64,000 nt of DNA, taken from assembly GCA_038276395.1 (NCBI GenBank), contig JBBQAA010000020.1, positions 1 through 64,000 on the forward strand, read 5' to 3'. A model generated the notes under the pieces. That model was not told the DNA's origin, ran no database searches, and saw only the letters and a program-made list of their open reading frames with translations. This document shows, one piece after another, positions 24,826 through 32,296 of this stretch (within the stretch, counting starts at the first letter, position 1; each line of letters opens with the position of its first letter). The position numbers and the translations under genes were made by a program. The stretch is from JBBQAA01 sp038276395 (GTDB lineage: Bacteria > Actinomycetota > Thermoleophilia > Solirubrobacterales > Solirubrobacteraceae).

Positions 24826-25596
24826 TCAGACCGGATTCGGGATGTCGACCCATTCGTGGCCGACGTCGAAGCGCTCGGCCACGAGCTCGCCGAGGCGGCG
24901 GATGCCGTGGGTCTCGGTGGCGTAGTGGCCGGCGCCGATGACGTGGATCCCCGCCTCGCGCGCGGGTGCCGTGACGCGCTCGGCGAGCTCGCCGGTGAGC
25001 AGGGCGTCGAGCCCGAGCCCGATCGCCTCCTCGATGGTGTCGGCGCCGGCGCCCGAGCAGATGCCGAGGCGGCGCACCGTCGCCGGCCCCTCGCCGAGGC
25101 ACAGCGGCTCGCGCCCTCCGGTGGCCTCCCGCACGCGCGCGAGCAGCTCGGCGATGGGCACGCCGGTGCTCGGCAGCGCGGCCGTCAGCCCGATCGAGCG
25201 CCCGCGGACCGTCGCGAACGGGCCGCGGCCGCGCTCGAGGCAGCCGAGCGCCTCGGCGAGCAGCGCGTTGTTGCCACATCGCGGGTGGGCGTCGAGCGGG
25301 AGGTGGTAGGCGGCCAGCGAGATGTCGTGGTCCAGGAGGATCCGCAGCCGCCCCGTGTCGAGGCGGGTGAGCGGCGCGGGGAGCGCCGGCCACATGAGCC
25401 CGTGGTGGACGAGCACGAGCTCGGCACCGGCCTCGGCGGCGCGGGCGAAGAGCTCGCGCTGGGCCGAGACGCCGGTGACGACGCTCGTGACGGTCTCCGA
25501 TCCGGGGATCTGGAGGCCGTTCGGGCCGTAGTCGGCAAAGGCGTGCGCGTCGAGGAGATCGTCGAGGAAGGCGAGAACCTCGGCGAGCGCCGCCAT
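24826..25596 (-). CDS. Nif3-like dinuclear metal centre protein
   Basis: The 256-residue product belongs to the Nif3/GTP cyclohydrolase I type 2 family. Metal-binding histidines are visible in LVLVHHGLMW and near the C-terminus in VIGAGHYATETHGIRRLGE. FADYGPNGLQIPG at the N-terminus is typical. Family members are widespread toroidal metal proteins whose cellular role is unsettled; the name GTP cyclohydrolase is by homology only. ATG 25596 is chosen because sequence upstream is the tRNA and intergenic. The tRNA-Pro gene lies divergently 27 bases away. Confidence 0.88.
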   Translation of the reverse strand: MAALAEVLAFLDDLLDAHAFADYGPNGLQIPGSETVTSVVTGVSAQRELFARAAEAGAELVLVHHGLMWPALPAPLTRLDTGRLRILLDHDISLAAYHLPLDAHPRCGNNALLAEALGCLERGRGPFATVRGRSIGLTAALPSTGVPIAELLARVREATGGREPLCLGEGPATVRRLGICSGAGADTIEEAIGLGLDALLTGELAERVTAPAREAGIHVIGAGHYATETHGIRRLGELVAERFDVGHEWVDIPNPV

Positions 25597-25623
25597 GCCC
25601 GGCAGGCTATCCTCCCGGCTCTT

Positions 25624-25697
25624 CGGGGCGTGGCGCAGCCTGGTAGCGCGCACCGTTCGGGTCGGTGAGGTCCCCGGTTCAAATCCGGGCGCCCCGA
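25624..25697 (+). tRNA. tRNA-Pro (anticodon CGG)
   Basis: A complete 74-base cloverleaf is visible. The acceptor stem CGGGGCG (25624-25630) pairs with CGCCCCG (25690-25696), with A as the discriminator. The D arm is GCGC-AGCCTGGTA-GCGC, the anticodon arm CACCG-TTCGGGT-CGGTG, and the T arm CCCGG-TTCAAAT-CCGGG. The loop gives anticodon CGG, reading CCG, a frequent codon here. CCA is not encoded. No integrase or att-like direct repeat is seen near its 3' end. Confidence 0.95.
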
Positions 25698-25758
25698 TTG
25701 CTGGCTGGAGCCGCCGTCCGGCCTGGAAACGGCGCCGGCGGCGGAGGCGGGCGTTAGC

Positions 25759-28038
25759 TTGGAGCGGGTGGCCGGCGCCCGTCCGCTCCCGTCTCCTGCA
25801 GTCCGCGCGCGCGGGCTCGGCGCCGCGGCGCTCCTCCTCGCGCTCGCGCTCCCCGGGCCCGCCGCCGCGGCCGGGCCGATCGGCGGCGCGCCGACCCTGC
25901 GCACGGTGCTTGCGAGCGCCGACACCTCCGTGCGCGCTGACACGCCCGGCCGGCGCTTCGGCCGGCGCCCGATCCTCGCCCTCGTCGGCGCGCCCGCGGC
26001 GCGGGCCTACCTGCGCTTCCGCCTCGGCGGTTTCGGAGGAAGGGTCGTTCGCCACGCGGATCTGTGGGTCCATCTCGCCCGCGGCGGGCGGAGCGCGGCC
26101 TTCTTCGCGAGCGGGACCGACGGCCGCCGCTGGCGCGAGCGCACGCTCACCTGGCGCGCGCGCCCCGGCCTGAGCGCGCCGACGGGCACCGCGCAGCTCG
26201 CGCTGGGCCAGGGCTGGCGTCGGCTCGACGTCACCCCGCTCGTACGCGGGAACGGAACCGTCGATCTCGCCCTGGCGACCGGCAGCCGCGTCCCGGTCGC
26301 GCTCTCAAGCCGCGAGGACGGGCGCCGCTTCGCCCCCCGCCTCCTCATCACCCTCGCGCGGGAGTCGGCGCCGCGGGCGCCCATCCGCGGCGCCTTCTAC
26401 ACGGGCGCATACCCCTCCGCCTGGGGCGTCGGCACGCGCTACCACCCGCGGGCCGGGGAGTACGACGGCGGGTCGCCGGGCGTCATCGCCGGCCAGCTCG
26501 CGACGATGGCCTACGGCGGGCTGCGCGCGGCGATCGTCCCGTGGGGCGGTCCGGGCACCTACTCCGACCGGCGCGACGCGAAGCTCCTCGACGTCACGGA
26601 CTACACCCGTTCGCCCGTGCGCTGGGCGTTCTCCCCGACGGCGGAGGAGCTCGGGGATCCCTCGCCGGCGAAGGTCGCGAGCCTGCTCACCCGCCTGCAG
26701 GCGACCTACGGGCGCGACCCCGCCTACCTGCGCGTGCGCGGGCGCCCCGTCGTCTTCGTCCCCACCGAGAGCGCGGACACCTGCACCGCCGTCGAGCGCT
26801 GGGTCCGCGCCAACGCGACCGCGCGTGTCCATCTCGTGTTCGGCACCGTGCCCTACTACGAGGAGTGCGGCTCGACGCCGGATGACTGGTACCACGTCGA
26901 TCCGGGCCAGCACCTCACCCGGACGGGCCGGAGCGCCGCCGTCGTCTCGCCCGGCCGCTTCGCGCCCGACGCGCGCGTCGCGCGGCTCGATCGCGACCTC
27001 GTCGACTTCGCCGGCGCCGTACGCCGCATGCGGTCGAGCGGGGCGCGCTTCCAGCTCGTCTCCTCCTACGACGACTGGGCCGCGGGCACGGCCGTCGAGC
27101 CCGCCGAGGAGTGGGCCAGCTACTCGGGGGCGGGGTCCTATCTCGACCTCCTGCGCACGGGGGGGATCCTGCCGACCGGGCCGAGCGTGTCCGTCGACGC
27201 GGCCGGGGACGTCGGCTGCGGCGCCGCCGAGCTGGCCGCGGACGGGGGGAGCGCCGGGACCTGCCAGGCGGCCGCGACCGGCGCGCTCATCCAGAGCCGG
27301 AATCCGCAGGCCGTCCTGCTGCTCGGCAACGCGGTCCACGGCGACGGGTCGCTCGCGGACTACGACCGGGGCTATGACCCGTTCTGGGGATCGTTCAAGG
27401 CGATCACCCACCCCGCGCCGGGCAACTACGACTACTGCGACTTTCTGTGCGCGGACCCCGTCGCGGCCTTCGGGGCGGGCTACGGGTCCTACTGGGGCGC
27501 CGCGGCGGGCCCCGGCCGCGGCTACTACTCCTTCGACCTCGGGGGCTGGCACGTCGTCTCCCTGAACTCCGAGTGCGCCGCGATCGGCGGCTGCGGGACG
27601 GGCTCGCCCGAGGAGACCTGGCTGCGGCAGGACCTCGGGCAGCACCCGGCGGCGTGCACCCTGGCCTTCTGGAACCGGCCCCGGTTCACCGGCGGCGCCG
27701 ATGGGGAGGAGCCGGCCACGGGCGTCCTGTGGGCCGACCTCGAGCGGGCGGGCGCCGAGGTCATCCTGAACGGCCACGAGCACATGTACGAGCGCTTCAC
27801 GCCCCAGAGCGCGCGGCGCGTCTATGACCCGAGCGGCGGCCTCGTGGAGATCGTCTCGGGCACGGGCGGGCGCTCGCTGGCGCCGCCGGTCGCGGTCAGG
27901 CGGAACACCGTCGTGCAGAACGCCGACACCTTCGGCGTGACCGAGCTGCAGCTCGGCCCCGACCGCTTCTCCTGGCGCTTCGTCGCCGCCCCCGGGCTCG
28001 GATCGTTCTCCGACTCGGGGTCCGGGCACTGCCACTGA
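25759..28038 (+). CDS. Secreted DNRLRE / GH99-like / inactive metallophosphatase fusion
   Basis: This 759-residue protein has a signal peptide (ALLLALALPGPAAAA) and three modules. Residues about 45-205 are a DNRLRE (CBM96-like) domain: ADTSVRADTPGRRFG and ARAYLRFRLGGF. Residues about 208-470 resemble GH99/GH71-type glycosidases (GAFYTGAYPSAW at the start, SYDDWAAGTAVEPAEEW near the end). Residues about 475-759 are a purple-acid-phosphatase-like calcineurin domain. D484 (GDVG) and the GHEH motif (H673) are kept, but other motifs are altered: GDxxY is GNAVH (N524), GNHD is GNYD (Y557), and the fourth motif has N639 in place of His. Phosphatase activity is therefore doubtful. TTG 25759 or GTG 25768 may be the start. 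Confidence 0.75.
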   Translation: MERVAGARPLPSPAVRARGLGAAALLLALALPGPAAAAGPIGGAPTLRTVLASADTSVRADTPGRRFGRRPILALVGAPAARAYLRFRLGGFGGRVVRHADLWVHLARGGRSAAFFASGTDGRRWRERTLTWRARPGLSAPTGTAQLALGQGWRRLDVTPLVRGNGTVDLALATGSRVPVALSSREDGRRFAPRLLITLARESAPRAPIRGAFYTGAYPSAWGVGTRYHPRAGEYDGGSPGVIAGQLATMAYGGLRAAIVPWGGPGTYSDRRDAKLLDVTDYTRSPVRWAFSPTAEELGDPSPAKVASLLTRLQATYGRDPAYLRVRGRPVVFVPTESADTCTAVERWVRANATARVHLVFGTVPYYEECGSTPDDWYHVDPGQHLTRTGRSAAVVSPGRFAPDARVARLDRDLVDFAGAVRRMRSSGARFQLVSSYDDWAAGTAVEPAEEWASYSGAGSYLDLLRTGGILPTGPSVSVDAAGDVGCGAAELAADGGSAGTCQAAATGALIQSRNPQAVLLLGNAVHGDGSLADYDRGYDPFWGSFKAITHPAPGNYDYCDFLCADPVAAFGAGYGSYWGAAAGPGRGYYSFDLGGWHVVSLNSECAAIGGCGTGSPEETWLRQDLGQHPAACTLAFWNRPRFTGGADGEEPATGVLWADLERAGAEVILNGHEHMYERFTPQSARRVYDPSGGLVEIVSGTGGRSLAPPVAVRRNTVVQNADTFGVTELQLGPDRFSWRFVAAPGLGSFSDSGSGHCH

Positions 28039-28157
28039 GACTCGATGCGGGTTGGGCTCGGAGCGGGTCCGGGCGGGATGGGCTGGGGGGAATGGGGGCG
28101 CGGCGCGCGGCGCGGCGGCGCGCGACTGGTCGATCGGTGCCCCCATAGGGCTCTGGG

Positions 28158-28240
28158 TGACAGTCGCGGTGATTCTCTGCGGTTTCGGCGTCCCGACTGT
28201 CGCATCCTGGCCCCTGGAGGGTCCCTACTCGACAGTCGGG
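28158..28240. repeat. Three GACAGTCG motifs, two forming an 11-bp inverted repeat
   Basis: CCCGACTGTCG (28192-28202) and CGACAGTCGGG (28230-28240) are perfectly complementary with a 27-base loop. A third copy, GACAGTCGCGG, lies at 28158-28168. The cluster occupies the 254-base gap between the fusion protein gene and the MBL gene. It could be a hairpin for termination or an operator for the MBL gene. Confidence 0.6.
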
Positions 28241-28292
28241 AGATCGGCCGGTGCTCGCCCGCGTCCCGTCCTTCCCGGCGTAGGCTCCCGCC

Positions 28293-29078
28293 ATGGACCT
28301 GGCCGCGGTCGGCGTCGCCCTCCTCCGGGCTGAGAACCCCGGGCCGCTGTCGCTCTCCGGCACGAACACGTGGGTCGTGGGGGAGGGTCCCGCGTGGGTG
28401 CTCGATCCAGGCCCGGATCTTCCCGGGCACGTCGCCGCCGTGGCGGCGGAGCTCGAGCGCCGGGGCGGGCTCGGCGGGATCGTCCTCACCCACCGCCACG
28501 CCGACCACGACGAGGCGGTGCCCGCGCTCGTGGAGCGCTTCCCGGCCCCGGTCGCCGCGGGGGGAGGGCGCGCCGACGTGCGGCTGCGCGACGGCGACAC
28601 CGTGGGGCCGTTCCTCGTCCTCGCCACCCCGGGCCACGCGCCCGAGCACCTCGCCTTCGGTCTCCCCGAGCACCGCGTGGCGTTCACCGGGGACGCCGTG
28701 CTCGGCGAGGGGAGCGTCTTCGTCTCGCCCGGGCCCGGGTCGCTCGCGGGCTACCTCGCCGCTCTGCGCCGCCTGCGCGACTGGGACCCGCGGCTCATCT
28801 GCCCCGGCCACGGGGACCTCGTCACCGACCCGGACGGAAAGCTCGGCGAGTACCTCGACCATCGCGCCGAGCGGGAGCGGGCGCTCCTGGCCGCGCTGGC
28901 CGGCGGCAGGCGGACGGTGGAGGAGCTCCTCGACGCCGCCTGGGCCGACGCGCCACCGGAGCTGCGCCTGCCGGCCACGGTCACGCTCGCCGCCCATCTC
29001 GACAAGCTGGCCGAGGAGGACCGCCTGCCCGCGGGCGTCGAGCGCCCGGACACGAGCTGGCTCCCGGCGGCGATCTAG
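28293..29078 (+). CDS. Metallo-beta-lactamase-fold hydrolase (LACTB2-like)
   Basis: The 261-residue product has the metallo-beta-lactamase signature VLTHRHADHDEAV (HxHxDH, about residue 67-75), the later ATPGHAPEHLAF histidine, FTGDAVLGEGSVFV with the bridging aspartate, and CPGHGDL with the last histidine. The C-terminal helical domain (LAAHLDKLAEEDRL) fits the LACTB2/RNase-like branch rather than true beta-lactamases. Substrate is unknown; hydrolysis of thioesters, lactones or RNA are all possible. ATG 28293 is the only good start. Confidence 0.85.
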   Translation: MDLAAVGVALLRAENPGPLSLSGTNTWVVGEGPAWVLDPGPDLPGHVAAVAAELERRGGLGGIVLTHRHADHDEAVPALVERFPAPVAAGGGRADVRLRDGDTVGPFLVLATPGHAPEHLAFGLPEHRVAFTGDAVLGEGSVFVSPGPGSLAGYLAALRRLRDWDPRLICPGHGDLVTDPDGKLGEYLDHRAERERALLAALAGGRRTVEELLDAAWADAPPELRLPATVTLAAHLDKLAEEDRLPAGVERPDTSWLPAAI

Positions 29079-29125
29079 CGTCACGATTCAAGAAATTCGG
29101 CGGCAGAGCGTCTCGCCGCGCCTGC

Positions 29126-29218
29126 CAGACGCTGCTCGCGATCTTTCCTGTCCACGTGCGCGGTCCCGACCGCTCGGTGGACGGCCATGTCCGCCTGGCG
29201 AGCATTCCTGTCCTCGGG
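29126..29218. repeat. Dispersed ~100-bp repeat, copy 2
   Basis: The 3' half (GTGGACGGCCATGTCC at 29178, then GCCTGGCGAGCATTCCTGTCC ending near 29213) matches copies 1 and 3 closely; the 5' half is diverged but keeps TTCCTGTCCACG (29145). It lies between the converging ends of the MBL gene and the nucleotidyltransferase-like gene. Confidence 0.75.
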
Positions 29219-29248
29219 GTCATGAGCGGCGCCGGCGCGGCCGATGTC

Positions 29249-30229
29249 CTAGGAGAGCGACACCTCGGCGTCCTCGCCCACGCGTAGCCGTATCGAGGCG
29301 GGGACCGCGAAGCGCCGCACGACCTGGGCGTTGCGCCCCACGACGCTCGCCTCTAGGCGCCGGTCGAGGTTGCGGATGGAGGCACCCTCGAGCACCAGCG
29401 AGTGCTCGAGCTCTGCACCCTCCAGGCGGACGCCGGCCCCGATCGTCGTGTAGGGGCCGACGAAGGAGTCGACGAGGAGGGCGCGCGGGCCGATCAGCGC
29501 TGGGCCCCGCACGGAGGTGCGCTCGAGGCGGGCGCTCGGGTGGATGACGACGCGGCCCTCGATCTGCGCCTCGTCCGGACCGCTCGCCGCCGCCCGGACG
29601 TCTCCGAGCGGGAGCGCGTCGAGGGCCAGCCGGTTGCCCTCGAGCAGGCTCTCCTCGGTGTCCGCGTAGCGCCAGGCGCCGGGGATCGCGCGGGCCAGAG
29701 CGGACGGCCCGTCGGCCTCGAGGCGGGCGATCAGCTCGGCGAGGTCGCGGGCGTCCGCCGGGAGCCTCTGGGCGAGGAGCGCGACGGGCGCGCCGCCCGC
29801 GTCGGTGAGCACAATGGGCTGCCGGCCGAGCGTCCGCACCGCCGGTAGGAGCGCCTCACCGGCGAACCCGTCCCCGGCGTGGAGGAGGAGGGGCCCCGGA
29901 TGGGCGGCCGCGGCGTGGAGCGCCGCGGCCAGCGGAGCGCTCTCGGCTCCCGGGCCGACGTCGAGGCCGAGGGCCGCGTCACCGGCGAGGAGCACGCGCT
30001 CGGCTCCCGCGGCGCGCACGTCGCGGACGGCGCGGCGGGCGAGCGCGAGGCCGCCGACCGGCAGGGCGTAGCGGCTCTGCCCGGAGAGGCGCTGGGCGAC
30101 GTCGTCCCCGTCCGGCGCCGGGGCGAGCACGAGTCCGAGCAGGGCGCCCACACCACAGGTAACGGGGCCCGCCGCGCTCGCTTGCGCTCCGGCGAGAAGA
30201 GTCGACCGGGTGTCAACTCGCTCGTTCAC
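29249..30229 (-). CDS. Degenerate nucleotidyltransferase with beta-helix domain
   Basis: The 326-residue product looks like an NDP-sugar pyrophosphorylase: an N-terminal Rossmann-like part up to about residue 205 and a C-terminal left-handed beta-helix with hexapeptide repeats (VVIHPSARLERTSVRGPALI, VGPYTTIGAGVRLEGAELEH). The usual nucleotide-binding GGxGTRL is absent; the aligned stretch is LVLAPAPDGDDVAQRL. It may bind but not transfer nucleotides. The GTG start overlaps the stop of the PAS-SARP gene (GTGA), so it is coupled to that regulator. A later GTG at about 30153 would give a shorter protein. Confidence 0.65.
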   Translation of the reverse strand: MNERVDTRSTLLAGAQASAAGPVTCGVGALLGLVLAPAPDGDDVAQRLSGQSRYALPVGGLALARRAVRDVRAAGAERVLLAGDAALGLDVGPGAESAPLAAALHAAAAHPGPLLLHAGDGFAGEALLPAVRTLGRQPIVLTDAGGAPVALLAQRLPADARDLAELIARLEADGPSALARAIPGAWRYADTEESLLEGNRLALDALPLGDVRAAASGPDEAQIEGRVVIHPSARLERTSVRGPALIGPRALLVDSFVGPYTTIGAGVRLEGAELEHSLVLEGASIRNLDRRLEASVVGRNAQVVRRFAVPASIRLRVGEDAEVSLS

Positions 30230-31410
30230 AGTCGGACGTCGGCCAGCCGGAACCCCGGCTCCTCCCCGAACTCCCGGGCCAGGCGCGCGCGGAAGGCGGC
30301 GTAGCGGCGCGCCGCGTCCGTGCGCCGGCCCTGGGCCTTGAGCACGGCGAGCAGGAACTTCTGCGTACCGGCGTCGTAGGGCTCGAGCTCGGCCAAGCGC
30401 TCGAGGACGGACGCGGCGCCGCCGAGGTCGTCCCGCGCGAGGCGGATCTGGACGAGCTCGCGCATCGCCTCGGCCACCACCCCCCGCATCCGGTCGCGCT
30501 CGGCGTAGACCCACTCGGCGTAGCGCTCGTCGGCGATGAGCTCCCCCCGGTAGTGGGAGATGCCGTGCTCGAGCCGTTCCTCGGCGGTCTCGTTCTCGCC
30601 GCGGGCGCCCGCGGCCAGCCCCTCGCCGACCGCCTCCTCCAGCGCGTCGGCGTCGATATGGACGCGCCGGCGGTTCAGCGCGTAGCCGCCCTGCACGGTG
30701 ACGACGAAGGAGGACTCGGCGCCCTTCTTCCGCTCGGGCTCGAGCTTCTGGCGCAGCGCGTGCATGAAGTGGCGCACGTTGCCGAGGCTCTGGCGCCCGG
30801 CGCCCGGCCACAGCGCATCGGCGATCTCCTCGGCGTGCACGACGCGGTTGCGCTCGGCGATCAGGTACTTGAGCAGCAGGCCGGGCCGCTGGCCGAGCCA
30901 CTTCCCGCCGATCGGCCCCTCGGGCGAGTCGACCCAGGTGCGCCCGAGCGCGGAGATGCGGAGCTCGGGCCCGGAGAGCCAGTGGGGCTCCGAGCGGCGG
31001 CGGCGGTCGCGGGCGTCGCCGGCGCGCAGGTGGAGCACGACCCGGTCCTCGCCCCGGAGCGGCGCCGCGGTGACCCACAGCGCCGAGACCGGGGAGCCCG
31101 CGGTGGCGTCGATACGGATCTCGGGCAGGGCCTCGGGGGCCAGCGCGGCGCGCTCGGCGAGGCAGCCGGCCTCGCACGGCCCCCCGGCCTCGCGGCAGGA
31201 GAACAACTCGTGGCAGAGCGGGGCCCGGCCCTCGGTCCGGCCGAGCCGCGCCAGCAGGCGCGCGGCGGCGGCGTTGGCCGAGCCGACCCGGCGGCCTGCG
31301 AGGACGACGACCCCGTAGGGCAGGCGGTCAAGGACGTCCTCGGCCTCGGAGACCGCGGCGATCGGGGTCGCGGGGGGCGCGGAGGTCGGGGGCTCACGGG
31401 TCGGGGACAC
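30226..31410 (-). CDS. PAS-SARP (BTAD) transcriptional regulator
   Basis: The 394-residue product has a PAS-like N-terminal domain (about 25-125, VLDRLPYGVVVLAGRRVGSA) that contains a tight group of four cysteines: C66, C72, C79 and C83. An OmpR-type winged helix follows (about 148-235, KWLGQRPGLLLKYLIAERNR, DALWPGA, VQGGYALN), then a BTAD helical domain (about 245-390). SARP proteins activate secondary metabolism or envelope genes in Actinomycetota. The cysteines may bind metal or an Fe-S cluster, an inference. GTG 31410 is chosen as it removes unlikely upstream sequence. It is divergent from the sigma factor gene and coupled to the nucleotidyltransferase-like gene. Confidence 0.8.
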   Translation of the reverse strand: MSPTREPPTSAPPATPIAAVSEAEDVLDRLPYGVVVLAGRRVGSANAAAARLLARLGRTEGRAPLCHELFSCREAGGPCEAGCLAERAALAPEALPEIRIDATAGSPVSALWVTAAPLRGEDRVVLHLRAGDARDRRRRSEPHWLSGPELRISALGRTWVDSPEGPIGGKWLGQRPGLLLKYLIAERNRVVHAEEIADALWPGAGRQSLGNVRHFMHALRQKLEPERKKGAESSFVVTVQGGYALNRRRVHIDADALEEAVGEGLAAGARGENETAEERLEHGISHYRGELIADERYAEWVYAERDRMRGVVAEAMRELVQIRLARDDLGGAASVLERLAELEPYDAGTQKFLLAVLKAQGRRTDAARRYAAFRARLAREFGEEPGFRLADVRL

Positions 31411-31524
31411 GGTCGGGAATGAAGTCTCGCAAACAAATCGCCAGCTAATGCCCAGGCAAACGGAGGGGTCATGGGTCGAGGGAACGATGACGTTCACCAC
31501 CCCGAACGCACGGAGGCCCCGACC

Positions 31525-32148
31525 ATGAACGCCACCCGAGATCGCTACCCCACCGGCCTGACCGACGGCCGCTTCCACCGCCGCTCCTCCTTTGACCGGG
31601 ATCTGCGGCCCGGCGAGCTCGCCGCCGCCGTCGCGCAGGCCAAGGTCGGCGACCGCGAGGCCGTCCGCTATCTCTACCTGCGCTTCTCGCCCAACGTCTA
31701 CGGCTACGCGCGCTCCATCGTCTGCGACGAGCACGAGGCCGAGGACGTCACCCAGCAGGTCTTCGCGCGGCTCATCACCTCGCTCGCGCGCTACGAGGAC
31801 CGCGGCGTGCCCTTCTCCGCCTGGCTCCTGCGGATCACGCACAACATGGCGATCGACCACATGCGCCGTCGCCTCACCCTGTGCGACGAGACCGCCGTTG
31901 CCGAGGAGAGCGCGGAGGATCGCTCCCACGAACTCGCGGGCGCGCTGCGCGAGGCGCTCGTTGAGCTGCCCGAGACCCAGCGCCAGGTGCTCGTCATGCG
32001 TCACGTGGGCGGCTACTCGCCGGGGGAGATCGGCGCCGCGCTCGACCGCTCGGAGGACTCGATCCACGGGCTGCACCATCGCGGCCGCCGCGCGCTCAAG
32101 CAGGAGCTCGTGCGCCGCGGCGCCGCGCCCGCCATCGCGGCGGCGTAG
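31525..32148 (+). CDS. Sigma-70 family (ECF-like) sigma factor
   Basis: The 207-residue product has sigma region 2 (about 45-115, LYLRFSPNVYGYARSI, EAEDVTQQVFARLITSL, AWLLRITHNMAIDHMRRR) and region 4 (about 145-195, LVELPETQRQVLVMRHVGGY, GEIGAALDRSEDSIHGLHHR). No region 3 or anti-sigma partner is seen. ATG 31525 is preferred over ATG 31471 because GGAGG (31512-31516) lies eight bases before it. It is divergent from the PAS-SARP gene, with a shared 114-base promoter region. Confidence 0.88.
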   Translation: MNATRDRYPTGLTDGRFHRRSSFDRDLRPGELAAAVAQAKVGDREAVRYLYLRFSPNVYGYARSIVCDEHEAEDVTQQVFARLITSLARYEDRGVPFSAWLLRITHNMAIDHMRRRLTLCDETAVAEESAEDRSHELAGALREALVELPETQRQVLVMRHVGGYSPGEIGAALDRSEDSIHGLHHRGRRALKQELVRRGAAPAIAAA

Positions 32149-32183
32149 CGCCCGCCGCGCGCGGCGCGCCTACGCTGCGGGCC

Positions 32184-32288
32184 GTGCCCGACGCGCTCGC
32201 TCGCCTGCGCTTCGCCCTGTGGGTGCGCGCGCTGCGCGTGCGCCTGCGCCGCCGGGGCGTCCGCCTCGTGCTCGACGCCCCGCACTGA
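32184..32288 (+). CDS. Possible 34-residue basic peptide
   Basis: A GTG-started frame gives MPDALARLRFALWVRALRVR and continues LRRRGVRLVLDAPH. It has 12 Arg and no clear domain. It may be a real small protein or the preserved N-terminus of a lost larger gene, since it ends in a DAPH motif that reads like the start of a longer domain. Only coding bias and position support it. Confidence 0.3.
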   Translation: MPDALARLRFALWVRALRVRLRRRGVRLVLDAPH

Positions 32289-32296
32289 GCGCGCGC

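Noticed and set aside
25624..25697. tRNA-Pro as an integration site of a mobile element
   Set aside because: No integrase, transposase or direct repeat of the tRNA 3' end was seen in the following sequence.
31471..31524. Earlier ATG for the sigma factor
   Set aside because: Its purine-rich GGAGGGG lies only two bases away, whereas ATG 31525 has GGAGG at eight bases and gives a normal N-terminus.
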